Positions 7,598-15,571 of a stretch of DNA of 64,000 nt are shown here, piece after piece; the first letter of the stretch is position 1; every line of letters starts with the position of its first letter. The position numbers were made by a program, and so were the translations under genes. This DNA is from JAMZMI01 sp049115715 (GTDB taxonomy: Bacteria; Bacteroidota; Bacteroidia; Cytophagales; Cyclobacteriaceae). The stretch lies in the NCBI GenBank assembly GCA_049115715.1, contig JAGDZQ010000008.1, positions 1 to 64,000 on the forward strand. The letters run 5' to 3'. A model generated the notes under the pieces. That model was not told the origin of the DNA and made no database searches. It saw only the letters and a list, made by a program, of their open reading frames with translations.

Positions 7598-8950
7598 GTG
7601 CTGAAAGACAAAATCATATCGCACCAAACACCAATAGCACCCTTAGTAACATTCAGGGTGCTTTTTGGCTTGATGATGGCCATTGGAGTTGCGCGATTTT
7701 ATTTCAAAGGGTGGATTTACGACCTATATGTTAGCCCCCAGTATCACTTTACTTATTACGGGTTTGATTGGGTGAAACCACTTTCAGAAACGGGAATGTA
7801 TACAGTGTTTGCACTTATGTTTTGTGCAGCGATCTTTATCACTCTTGGATTTCTATATAGAATTTCAGCAATTACCTTTTTTTTACTTTTCACATACGTT
7901 GAGCTGATCGACAAGACTACCTATCTCAACCACTACTACTTTGTTAGTCTCGTTGCGTTTTTATTAATCTTCCTTCCTGCCAATAGGCGATTTTCGCTTG
8001 ATGCTAACCTATTGAAAAGAGGGCATATCAATTCAGTCCCAGCCTGGACCATCAACATTCTTAAGTTTCAATTATTTATCGTTTACTTCTACGCCGGAGT
8101 AGCTAAGTTGAATGCTGACTGGATGATTCATGCGCTTCCGCTAAAAATATGGTTGCCCGCATCTTCGCATTTGCCTGTAATTGGTTCATTGTTGACATAT
8201 GAATGGGCTGCTTACATCTTTAGCTGGGGTGGAGCTATCTATGACCTGACCATCGTATTCTTTTTGCTCAATAGCAGAACCAGAGGCTTGGCCTTTATAA
8301 GCGTGGTTATTTTCCATTCACTCACGGCAGTTCTTTTCCCCATCGGGATGTTCCCCTATATCATGACACTTTCGGTGCTTATTTTCTTCTCATCCTCTTT
8401 TCATGAAAACATCTTGAGAATAGCGGAGAGATTACTGAAAGCTAAACCTCTTTTCCCATCAGAAGGTAGATTTAGATTAGGAAAGACATTCTCCATTATC
8501 CTCATTCTAAATGCCATGATACAGGTGATATTTCCTTTGCGATTTGCACTATACCCTGGAAACCTTTTCTGGCATGAACAAGGGTATCGTTTTTCATGGA
8601 GAGTGATGCTGATGGAAAAAATGGGCAATACATCTTTTAAGGTCACCGACCCCCAATCTCACAACACAGCCTTTGTTGCCAACTATGAGTATTTGACCCC
8701 TTTGCAGGAAAAACAAATGAGCACCCAGCCAGACATGATTCTTCAGTTTGCTCAGCACCTAAAGGAAGATTTTGAGGCGAAAGGAATCAAAAACCCAATT
8801 GTCACCGTGGATTGCAAAGTGACTTTAAATGGTAGAAAAAGCAGGCTGTTTATTGATAAAAACATTAATCTCGCGGATCAATCCGAAGGTTGGAACCACA
8901 AATCGTGGATACTCCCTTTCGATACTGAATATTTAAGCACACTTGATTAA
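7598..8950 (+). CDS. HTTM / vitamin K-dependent gamma-carboxylase-like membrane protein
   Basis: A 450-residue multi-pass membrane protein starting at a GTG that abuts the imelysin stop. The N-terminal ~330 residues hold the HTTM domain: TFRVLFGLMM, then LIDKTTYLNHYYF around residues 103-115 (Asn111-His112), then YFYAGVAKLNADW around 163-175 with Lys170. In human gamma-glutamyl carboxylase the matching stretches are DKTSWNNH and GVKKLDADW, and the second Lys of the latter is the catalytic base, so the active site looks conserved. A C-terminal soluble part (MILQFAQHLKEDFEAKG, VTLNGRKSRLFID) also resembles the carboxylase lumenal domain. Bacterial members have no settled substrate. The downstream receptor start overlaps its last codons. 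Confidence 0.85.
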   Translation: MLKDKIISHQTPIAPLVTFRVLFGLMMAIGVARFYFKGWIYDLYVSPQYHFTYYGFDWVKPLSETGMYTVFALMFCAAIFITLGFLYRISAITFFLLFTYVELIDKTTYLNHYYFVSLVAFLLIFLPANRRFSLDANLLKRGHINSVPAWTINILKFQLFIVYFYAGVAKLNADWMIHALPLKIWLPASSHLPVIGSLLTYEWAAYIFSWGGAIYDLTIVFFLLNSRTRGLAFISVVIFHSLTAVLFPIGMFPYIMTLSVLIFFSSSFHENILRIAERLLKAKPLFPSEGRFRLGKTFSIILILNAMIQVIFPLRFALYPGNLFWHEQGYRFSWRVMLMEKMGNTSFKVTDPQSHNTAFVANYEYLTPLQEKQMSTQPDMILQFAQHLKEDFEAKGIKNPIVTVDCKVTLNGRKSRLFIDKNINLADQSEGWNHKSWILPFDTEYLSTLD

Positions 8951-11393
8951 ATCAATTCTACATATCGCCCTTTTTGTCCTTTGTGGATCTTCATCGCTGA
9001 TGGCGCAATACCGGGTTAGTGGAGTGATAACAACAGCAGAGCCTTCTATAGAAAAAGCTACTGTTATTCTTGATCAGGGAGAATTCGTCGAAGCAAGTGC
9101 GAAAGGAGCTTTCCAATTCAAAAATGTGAAATCAGGGAAGCACACGCTCACAGCATTTCTCTCTGGATATGAAACAAAAACGATCGCGATAGAAGTTGAA
9201 AGAAGTGATCTGGAGATTAAGATCAGACTTGAGTTATTAACCTCCGAATTAGGAGAGGTAGTGATTCAAGACCAAAAAGACAACAGCTTTGGGATCACGC
9301 GTCTGAAGTCAATAGAAGGAACAGCCATATATGATGCTAAGAAGACAGAGGTTATACTTCTGGAAGACATGGTGGCCAATAAGGCGGCTAACAATGCACG
9401 CCAGGTTTTTGCCAAAATCCCAGGAGCCAACATATGGGAGAGCGACTGTGCCGGACTTCAAATCGGGATTGCGACACGAGGCTTGAGTCCGAACAGGAAT
9501 TCGAATTTTAATACAAGACAAAATGGTTTCGATATCTCAGCAGATGCTTTGGGATACCCCGAAAGCTATTATACCCCGCCGATTCAGGCGGTAGAGAAGA
9601 TTGAGTTGGTTCGCGGGGCAGCCTCGTTGCAATATGGTACTCAGTTTGGTGGGTTGGTGAATTTTGTTATCAAAAAACCTCCTACTGACAAAGTATTTGA
9701 GCTCTCTACAGAACAGACCTACAATAGTCTGGGCTTTTACAACAGCTACGTTGATCTGGGAGGAACAGCGGGTAAGTTGAGCTACTTTTTCTTCAACCGA
9801 TCGGTGACTGGCAATTGCTGGAGGTGTAACACAGACTTCACCTCTATCACCTCTTATTTAGATGTACACTATGACTTCTCCGAGGCATTTAAGGTGGGAG
9901 TAGAATATACACGTATGAATTACCTTTCTCAACAGCCAGGAGGACTAACGGACAATGAATTTCTAATCGACCCTAAGCAATCGAATCGCGAGCGCAACTG
10001 GTTTCGGGTAGGATGGAACTTGATTACGCTCCATTTAGATTATAATTTCAGCCACAATATCCGACTCAACAGCCGTACCTTTTCGCTACTTGGAACCAAA
10101 GACGCTCTGGGCAATCTGGGGAGAATCGACCGACCAGATGATCCTACAGCTGCGCGAGACTTATTGACCGATGAGTTTAAGAATTGGGGAAACGAGACAA
10201 GACTTATATTTAACTACAACTTAGGAAAACAGCAATCTGCCTTTCTCATAGGCTCACGTTTTTATAGAGGCTTTACTCACAGACAGCAAGGGCTTGGGTC
10301 TGCTGGTGATAACCATTCTTTTAAGTATCAAAATCCAGACGCACTTGAGGGATCAGACTTTGACTTGCCTGGAACCAATGTTTCCTTTTTTGCTGAAAAC
10401 ATATTCAATATATCGCCTAAGATCAGCATTACACCGGGTGTCAGATTCGAATACATCAATACCGAAGCTGAGGGATACTACAGAAACACTACATCCGACC
10501 TTGCAGGGAATATATTGACTGATACAGTCATTTTTGAAAACATAGATAAAAAGCGATCTTTTGTGTTTGGAGGGATTGGCGTTAGCTACAAAATGAGCTC
10601 AAGCATGGAATTCTATGGAAACTTCTCTCAAAACTACCGGTCAATCAACTTCAATGATATCAGAGTCAACATCCCTTCATTGCGAGTAGATGAAAATATC
10701 AAAGATGAATTTGGGGGAAACTTTGATCTGGGCTCGCGGGGAAACATCCAAGGATTTTTCAACTATGATGTAAGCCTGTTCTTGCTTAAATACAACGATA
10801 GGATCGGAACCATATTGGTAAAAGAACCAGACCCACGATTCAACAATCTGATTGATCGTACTTATCGCCTAAGGACGAACATTGCGGATGCCCGTACCTA
10901 TGGAATAGAATTATTTGCCGAGGCTAACCTCTTCAAGCTACTCAAAACAACAAGAGATGATAATCTATCTTTATTCGTGAACCTGGCACTAATCAATTCA
11001 CGATATCAGCGTTCGGAAGAATCTGGGATCAATGGAAATGAAGTCGAGTTGGTTCCGAAGTATAATTTCAAAAGTGGACTAAGTTATCAAGGAGATAAGC
11101 TATCCACCACACTTCTTGTATCTACAGTAGCAAAACAGTTTTCGGATGCTTCCAACGCAATCGGGCCAGTGCCCGGTGCTGTAGAAGGCATCATTCCATC
11201 CTACACGATTATGGACTTTTCTGTTGAATACAAGATAGGAAAGGGTTTCTATGTCCAGAGTGGTGTGAATAATCTGTTGGATGCTCGTTATTTCACAAGG
11301 CGAGCTGCTGGGTATCCAGGGCCAGGAATCTTACCGTCAGATGGGAGAAGCTTTTATGCTACGATTGGTTATGCCTTGGATAAGAACCGATAA
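8943..11393 (+). CDS. TonB-dependent receptor, FecA-like
   Basis: An 816-residue outer membrane receptor. The start is a TTG at 8943, overlapping the previous gene by 8 bases. Later ATGs would destroy the signal peptide (KSILHIALFVLCGSSSLMAQ). Residues ~22-100 are a carboxypeptidase-regulatory-like domain (TVILDQGEFVEASAKGAFQF). The plug follows, with NARQVFAKIPGANIWESD, GIATRGLSPNR and VRGAASLQYGTQFGGLVNF. The 22-strand barrel ends in GRSFYATIGYALDKNR. The plug resembles FecA-type ferric citrate and related siderophore receptors. An unusual CWRCN stretch lies in an early barrel loop. It probably imports an iron or other metal complex with the two lipoproteins. Ligand not determinable. Confidence 0.9.
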   Translation: MIKSILHIALFVLCGSSSLMAQYRVSGVITTAEPSIEKATVILDQGEFVEASAKGAFQFKNVKSGKHTLTAFLSGYETKTIAIEVERSDLEIKIRLELLTSELGEVVIQDQKDNSFGITRLKSIEGTAIYDAKKTEVILLEDMVANKAANNARQVFAKIPGANIWESDCAGLQIGIATRGLSPNRNSNFNTRQNGFDISADALGYPESYYTPPIQAVEKIELVRGAASLQYGTQFGGLVNFVIKKPPTDKVFELSTEQTYNSLGFYNSYVDLGGTAGKLSYFFFNRSVTGNCWRCNTDFTSITSYLDVHYDFSEAFKVGVEYTRMNYLSQQPGGLTDNEFLIDPKQSNRERNWFRVGWNLITLHLDYNFSHNIRLNSRTFSLLGTKDALGNLGRIDRPDDPTAARDLLTDEFKNWGNETRLIFNYNLGKQQSAFLIGSRFYRGFTHRQQGLGSAGDNHSFKYQNPDALEGSDFDLPGTNVSFFAENIFNISPKISITPGVRFEYINTEAEGYYRNTTSDLAGNILTDTVIFENIDKKRSFVFGGIGVSYKMSSSMEFYGNFSQNYRSINFNDIRVNIPSLRVDENIKDEFGGNFDLGSRGNIQGFFNYDVSLFLLKYNDRIGTILVKEPDPRFNNLIDRTYRLRTNIADARTYGIELFAEANLFKLLKTTRDDNLSLFVNLALINSRYQRSEESGINGNEVELVPKYNFKSGLSYQGDKLSTTLLVSTVAKQFSDASNAIGPVPGAVEGIIPSYTIMDFSVEYKIGKGFYVQSGVNNLLDARYFTRRAAGYPGPGILPSDGRSFYATIGYALDKNR

Positions 11394-11495
11394 TTAGCAA
11401 AAGTCAATAGATAAATGACGCTTTGATGATGAAAATCAAGGTTTCATTTTTAGCAGTGACTATCTTAGCCATCCAATACTCAAACAACTAAACAC

Positions 11496-12896
11496 ATGGA
11501 TTACCGATTAGAGCATGACACCATGGGCGAGGTAAAAGTGCCCGCTGAAAAATATTGGGGCGCTCAAACCCAGAGATCAAAAGACAATTTCAAAATAGGC
11601 GGTGAAAACATGCACATGCCGATGGAAATCATTCGAGCATTTGCCATTCTCAAAAAATCAGCCGCTGAAGCCAACTCGGAACTTGGAGTTCTTTCAAGTG
11701 AAAAATCAGATTTGATTGGTCAAGTATGTGATGAAATCCTGAGCGGAGATCTCGATGACCAATTTCCATTGGTGATCTGGCAAACAGGCTCGGGCACGCA
11801 ATCCAATATGAATTGCAACGAAGTGGTGGCTAACAGAGCCCATGTGATTGGAGGAGGCAGTTTAGCGGATGAAAAAAAGAGCATTCATCCAAACGATGAT
11901 GTAAACAAGAGCCAGTCATCGAATGATACGTTCCCAACCGCTATGCACATAGCTGGTTACAAAATCATCATCGAGAATACAATACCTAAAGTCACCAAGC
12001 TTAGAGATACGCTGAAAGCCAAGTCGGATGCTTTTCAAAACGTGGTAAAGATTGGGCGAACCCATTTCATGGATGCAACGCCTTTAAGTCTCGGACAAGA
12101 ATTTTCAGGATATGTAGCTCAACTGGACTTTGGTTTAAAGGCACTAACCAATACACTAAGTCACCTATCTCAACTAGCACTTGGTGGCACTGCTGTGGGT
12201 ACAGGTCTGAATACTCCAGCAGGGTACGATGTTTTAGTAGCAGAAAAAATTGCCAAAAACGCTGGCTTACCTTTAGTTACAGCGGAGAATAAGTTTGAGG
12301 CACTAGCAGCGCATGACGCCATAGTAGAAACACATGGAGCGCTCAAGCAACTTGCCGTTAGTTTAATGAAAATTGGGAATGATGTGAGGATGCTGTGTTC
12401 TGGACCAAGAAGCGGTATTGGAGAAATCACCATTCCTGAAAATGAGCCTGGATCATCTATCATGCCCGGCAAGGTAAACCCTACTCAGTGCGAAGCACTA
12501 ACCATGGTATGTGCACAAGTGATAGGCAATGATGTGGCAGTATCGGCAGGAGGCATGTTTGGTCACTTTGAGTTGAATGTCTTCAAACCTATGATGGTTT
12601 ACAATTTGCTTACTTCGGCCAGATTAATAGGAGATGCCTGCGAATCATTCAATGATAACTGTGCAATAGGGATTGAGCCAAATTACCCGGTAATCAAGGA
12701 AAAACTGGAGAATTCCTTGATGCTGGTTACCGCGTTGAATACACACATCGGTTACGAAAAAGCGGCTAAAATCGCCAAAAAGGCACATAAGGAAGGATCT
12801 ACACTTAGGAAAGCTGCAGTAGAGTTAGGTTATCTGACCAGCGATCAGTTTGACGAATGGGTCAAGCCAGAGGACATGATAGGAGCACTCAAATAA
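11496..12896 (+). CDS. fumC: Fumarate hydratase, class II
   Basis: A 466-residue cytosolic enzyme that interconverts fumarate and L-malate in the TCA cycle without an iron-sulfur cluster. The diagnostic motifs are all present: TGSGTQSNMNCNEV near 105, KSQSSNDTFPTAMHIA near 140, GRTHFMDATPLSLGQE near 188 and the superfamily signature GSSIMPGKVNP near 318, which carries the mobile catalytic Ser loop. Length is standard (about 460-467), and no residue of note is missing. It is separated from the receptor operon by about 100 bases and reads as a single gene. The AT-rich stretch after it holds the promoter of the next gene. Confidence 0.98.
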   Translation: MDYRLEHDTMGEVKVPAEKYWGAQTQRSKDNFKIGGENMHMPMEIIRAFAILKKSAAEANSELGVLSSEKSDLIGQVCDEILSGDLDDQFPLVIWQTGSGTQSNMNCNEVVANRAHVIGGGSLADEKKSIHPNDDVNKSQSSNDTFPTAMHIAGYKIIIENTIPKVTKLRDTLKAKSDAFQNVVKIGRTHFMDATPLSLGQEFSGYVAQLDFGLKALTNTLSHLSQLALGGTAVGTGLNTPAGYDVLVAEKIAKNAGLPLVTAENKFEALAAHDAIVETHGALKQLAVSLMKIGNDVRMLCSGPRSGIGEITIPENEPGSSIMPGKVNPTQCEALTMVCAQVIGNDVAVSAGGMFGHFELNVFKPMMVYNLLTSARLIGDACESFNDNCAIGIEPNYPVIKEKLENSLMLVTALNTHIGYEKAAKIAKKAHKEGSTLRKAAVELGYLTSDQFDEWVKPEDMIGALK

Positions 12897-12975
12897 TGGT
12901 TTTTTGTTTTTTTAAAAGTTATTTTTGTACTTTAGTACTAGATATCTAAACATTTAATAATCAATTGCTTAAAAG

Positions 12976-13587
12976 ATGAAAAGAATATTCACAATAATGG
13001 CCCTCACACTTTGTGTTTCGTTTGCGTTCAACGCTACAGCACAGATGTCTAAAAAAGAGGCTAAGGAATGGAAAAAAAGAATCAAAGCTTTGTCGCCAGA
13101 ACAGTACAAAACTTTGATCGAAGAGAACAAATCTCTTAAAAGTCAGACATCAAGTTTGAAAAACGAACTTTCAACTGTAGATAGCAGAATTGCTGATAAA
13201 GATGATCAGATATCTCAGTACGAATCTCAAATAGCAACATTAAGAGATCAGGTAGCGGCAGCTAAAAAAGCTACAGCCTCTAAGCCAGCACCAAAACCAG
13301 CTGGAGCAGGTTCAGCAAAGATTATCGACGGAGTTGTATTCAAGGTTCAGATTGGAGCTTATGCTAAGAAGGACTTGAAGCAATTTGATTCAGCAGATAA
13401 CTTCTCTCAAGAATCAAACGATGGTGTGAACAAGTTCACGATCGGAGCTTTCAGAGATTACTGGGAAGCAGATAAACTGAAGAAGTATCTAAGAGAAATG
13501 GGCGTTAAAGGTGCGTTTATCGTGTCTTATAAAGACGGTCAGAGAGTGGATATCAAGGAAGTACTTGAAGGCGTCTCAAAATCGTAA
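12976..13587 (+). CDS. Periplasmic coiled-coil protein with SPOR-like C-terminus
   Basis: A 203-residue protein with a signal peptide ending near NATAQ. Next come a Lys-rich stretch (SKKEAKEWKKRIKALS), a coiled coil at about 50-100 (SLKSQTSSLKNELSTVDSRI...) and an Ala/Pro/Lys linker (KPAPKPAGAG). A C-terminal globular part begins VVFKVQIGAYAKKDL and continues FTIGAFRDYWEADKLKKYLREMG. That part follows the SPOR pattern (V-Q-I-G-A-F/Y ... L...L...G), which in other proteins binds glycan strands stripped of peptides. It is often labelled ezrin/radixin/moesin-like because of the coiled coil. An envelope or cell-wall role is inferred. A strong terminator follows. Confidence 0.7.
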   Translation: MKRIFTIMALTLCVSFAFNATAQMSKKEAKEWKKRIKALSPEQYKTLIEENKSLKSQTSSLKNELSTVDSRIADKDDQISQYESQIATLRDQVAAAKKATASKPAPKPAGAGSAKIIDGVVFKVQIGAYAKKDLKQFDSADNFSQESNDGVNKFTIGAFRDYWEADKLKKYLREMGVKGAFIVSYKDGQRVDIKEVLEGVSKS

Positions 13588-13614
13588 TAGATATTCTAGA
13601 TATTTAATATGAAA

Positions 13615-13648
13615 GCTCTCCGATTGTCAAATCGGAGAGTTTTTTTTG
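13615..13648 (+). terminator. Intrinsic terminator after the SPOR-like gene
   Basis: CTCTCCGATT (13616-13625) and AATCGGAGAG (13630-13639) form a perfect 10-bp stem with a 4-base loop, followed by nine Ts. Confidence 0.93.
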
Positions 13649-13713
13649 TTGAGGATAGATAATTCAAATCTGGAACTTACAGTCAATTTACAGATCCACT
13701 ATGTAGAAACGAT

Positions 13714-14109
13714 ATGCCTCGATATACAATTAACCTATATGCAGTTTTAGTACTCCTACTCGTAAGCTGCAGCAATCAGCCTCAGAAAAACGAAATCATT
13801 ATTCTGAACGAAGCACAAGAACTTGCTAAGTTAGTTTCGGAGGATGTTCAAATTGTAGATGTTCGTACTGCAAGTGAGTATGCTGCTGGTCACATAGCAA
13901 ATGCGCAATTGATTACACTTCAAGACGAGAAGTTTTTGAAAAAAATGGAAAGCCTGGACAAAGAGCAACCCCTGATAGTTTACTGCGAAGTAGGAGGGAG
14001 AAGTTCCAGGGCAATCGATAAGATTTCTAATCTGGGATTTAAACAAATTTATAATTACAAAGGAGGGATGCAGAACTGGCGAGGGGAAGATATGCCGATC
14101 GAAAAATAG
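13714..14109 (+). CDS. Rhodanese-like lipoprotein
   Basis: A 131-residue protein with a signal sequence and lipobox LVSC (Cys19), followed by one rhodanese domain: VQIVDVRTASEYAAGHI, PLIVYCEVGGRSS with the active-site Cys91 in a six-residue loop (CEVGGR), and the terminal GGMQNW. Single-domain rhodaneses carry sulfur as a cysteine persulfide between donors and thiol acceptors. Here the lipid anchor places it in the periplasm or outer membrane. The substrate is unknown. The gene stands alone between a terminator and a 230-base gap, upstream of the arsenic operon, but nothing ties it to arsenic. Confidence 0.88.
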   Translation: MPRYTINLYAVLVLLLVSCSNQPQKNEIIILNEAQELAKLVSEDVQIVDVRTASEYAAGHIANAQLITLQDEKFLKKMESLDKEQPLIVYCEVGGRSSRAIDKISNLGFKQIYNYKGGMQNWRGEDMPIEK

Positions 14110-14260
14110 TCTTCTTGCGAAGCTTTTTCTTAGTAAAAAACAATCTTCCAGTCTTTTCGGCGTTCAGTTTTCAGGTTTAAGCAAACTACGAACTACCCTT
14201 TTTTGGGGATTTTTCTAAAAAGAAATATGTCATTTAAGCAGTTAAAGGAGGTTTTTCGGT

Positions 14261-14293
14261 TTTTTGGCAGGATACTTAAGCTTTTTGGCAGGA
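14261..14293 (+). repeat. 12-bp direct repeat with 21-bp period ahead of the 65-residue ORF
   Basis: TTTTTGGCAGGA occurs at 14261-14272 and again at 14282-14293. The 21-base period places both on the same DNA face. The pair is about 50-80 bases upstream of the ATG at 14344, a plausible activator-binding arrangement. Confidence 0.4.
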
Positions 14294-14343
14294 GCAATAG
14301 GAAAATCATTGCAATCTTAGCATAACAATAAAATTCAACCGTC

Positions 14344-14541
14344 ATGAGTCTTATCTGGTTTAACCCTCAATCGAAAGATTATCAATTAGGATCGCAGATC
14401 GATTACGAGATACAATTATCCTCTTGTACCAATCCCGAGGACATGATGGTTCTCTATGAGTTGGATAGCACCACGGAGCGATTGGCTCACAAAATAGTGA
14501 TGGAGCTAAACGCTGCACGTACAGAACTTAAAAGCGCATAA
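14344..14541 (+). CDS. Small conserved-looking hypothetical protein
   Basis: A 65-residue soluble protein beginning MSLIWFNPQSKDYQLGSQID and ending in an amphipathic helix (STTERLAHKIVMELNAARTE). No domain is recognised, and there is no signal peptide or membrane segment. A direct repeat stands upstream and a strong terminator starts about 50 bases after the stop, which supports a short independent transcript. Codon use looks like that of the neighbours. Function unknown. The gene could be regulated by the factor that reads the repeat at 14261-14293. Confidence 0.55.
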   Translation: MSLIWFNPQSKDYQLGSQIDYEIQLSSCTNPEDMMVLYELDSTTERLAHKIVMELNAARTELKSA

Positions 14542-14593
14542 AACTTTTTGGTATCTTGGCGGATGCCAGAATTCTTGTCTATAGCTGGTTAGG

Positions 14594-14629
14594 ACCCTGA
14601 AGATGAAACTCTTCAGGGTTTATTTTTTT
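14594..14629 (+). terminator. Intrinsic terminator ahead of the arsenic operon
   Basis: ACCCTGAAG (14594-14602) pairs with CTTCAGGGT (14611-14619) around an 8-base loop, followed by TTATTTTTTT. It insulates arsR from upstream transcription. Confidence 0.88.
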
Positions 14630-14648
14630 GTAACCAAAAAATCTTTTT

Positions 14649-14664
14649 ATCGTAATATTACAAT
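14649..14664. promoter_or_regulatory. ArsR-type operator 1, upstream of arsR
   Basis: ATCGTAATATTACAAT is a near-perfect palindrome 20 bases before the arsR start. The same motif recurs at 15032-15047 and 15516-15531. A TTTG lies about 22 bases upstream of its TAATATTA core, so the operator overlaps the probable -7 promoter region and suits autorepression. Confidence 0.75.
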
Positions 14665-14683
14665 CAATGAGTAAATTCGCATA

Positions 14684-15013
14684 ATGGGAGTTACCAAATC
14701 GGATCTTTTTACAGAAAGCCAAAACGAAATAGCTGCAATGGCAAAGGCGTTAGCACATCCAGCCAGAGTGGCGATTTTGCAACATCTGGTCAGAACCAAT
14801 GCCTGTATAAACAGTGATTTGGTTTTAGAACTAGGCTTGGCTCAAGCGACGATATCCCAGCACTTGAAGGAATTGAAGACTTTAGGTTTAATCAGAGGCA
14901 CGGTGGAAGGTACTTCCATGTGCTATTGTATCAACGCTGAAGTCTGGATGAGAGTAGAAAAACGATTTAAAGAATTATTCGGAGGTTTCGACGCAGCGGC
15001 TTTTTGCTGCTGA
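14684..15013 (+). CDS. arsR: ArsR-family metalloregulatory repressor
   Basis: A 109-residue winged-helix repressor. The helix-turn-helix spans about residues 40-68 (SDLVLELGLAQATISQHLKELKTLGLI). Cysteines are at 41, 80, 82 and a terminal Cys108-Cys109. The Cys-Cys tail and scattered thiols differ from the classic E. coli ELCVCDL site but suit binding of trivalent arsenic or another soft metal, as in other atypical ArsR groups. It should repress its own operon by binding the ATCGyAATATTrCrAT palindromes at 14649, 15032 and 15516 and release them when arsenite is bound. First gene of arsR-arsI-phosphatase-acr3. Confidence 0.93.
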   Translation: MGVTKSDLFTESQNEIAAMAKALAHPARVAILQHLVRTNACINSDLVLELGLAQATISQHLKELKTLGLIRGTVEGTSMCYCINAEVWMRVEKRFKELFGGFDAAAFCC

Positions 15014-15031
15014 TTTTTTTTGCCTCAAACC

Positions 15032-15047
15032 ATCGCAATATTGCGAT
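15032..15047. promoter_or_regulatory. ArsR-type operator 2, between arsR and arsI
   Basis: ATCGCAATATTGCGAT is a perfect 16-bp palindrome, 33 bases before the arsI start. It is the best copy of the motif also found before arsR and before the phosphatase gene. Confidence 0.82.
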
Positions 15048-15079
15048 TAATAAATGTTCAATTTTTAACTATATCAATT

Positions 15080-15496
15080 ATGAAAAATCAAATGAAATTT
15101 CACCTAAGCCTATTTGTTTCCGATGTGGAGAAAAGCGTGGCGTTTTACGAAAAACTATTTGACCAACCAGTCTCAAAGACCAAAACAGACTACTTCAAAT
15201 TTGATCTCGACAATCCTGGCTTGGTTATCTCATTTATCAAAAGCCCTGACAAAGTAAAATCCGACTTTGGTCACCTTGGGTTTAGAGTAGAGAACCTTGA
15301 GGCACTTGAGGGAAAAAAGAAACTTCTTAAGGAGTCCCTGGATATTACGCTGGAGGAGGAAAATGTTGCGTGCTGCTATGCCAAGCAAGATAAGTTTTGG
15401 GTCAACGATCCCGATGGCTATGAGTGGGAAGTATATCACTTCTTAGAAGATGTAAATACGGATGAACCAAAACATAGCGCAGTTTCTTGTTGCTAA
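15080..15496 (+). CDS. arsI: ArsI/CadI-family glyoxalase-fold metalloenzyme (C-As lyase-like)
   Basis: A 138-residue vicinal-oxygen-chelate protein. I place the start at the ATG at 15080, not at an upstream in-frame ATG at 15020, because the perfect operator at 15032-15047 lies between them and homology begins at FHLSLFVSDVEKSV. Probable metal ligands are His8, His65 and Glu117 (YEWEVYHF). The family hallmark ACCYAKQDKFWVNDPDG carries the Cys98-Cys99 pair that binds trivalent organoarsenicals. ArsI enzymes split the carbon-arsenic bond of methylarsenite; CadI relatives respond to cadmium. A further Cys-Cys ends the chain. Context in an ars operon favours the arsenic role. Confidence 0.85.
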   Translation: MKNQMKFHLSLFVSDVEKSVAFYEKLFDQPVSKTKTDYFKFDLDNPGLVISFIKSPDKVKSDFGHLGFRVENLEALEGKKKLLKESLDITLEEENVACCYAKQDKFWVNDPDGYEWEVYHFLEDVNTDEPKHSAVSCC

Positions 15497-15515
15497 TTTT
15501 TTTTCTTCCTAATCC

Positions 15516-15531
15516 ATCGTAATATTGCAAT
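15516..15531. promoter_or_regulatory. ArsR-type operator 3, between arsI and the phosphatase gene
   Basis: ATCGTAATATTGCAAT is the third copy of the operator, 41 bases before the next start. Its TAATATTG core is one base away from the -7 consensus TAnnTTTG, implying an internal, ArsR-controlled promoter. Confidence 0.75.
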
Positions 15532-15571
15532 AAAATGAGGAAGTGAATTCCTCATTTTATTTGATAAACCT

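Noticed and set aside
14263..14285. Sigma-54 promoter resembling TTGGCAGG-N4-TTAAG
   Set aside because: The -24 half is good but the GC expected ten bases after the GG is absent (AA instead), so the -12 half fails; the sequence is better described as part of the 12-bp direct repeat.
15020..15079. Extended N-terminus for ArsI from an ATG at 15020
   Set aside because: The extension lies across a perfect ArsR operator and has no similarity to the family; the ATG at 15080 is the natural start.
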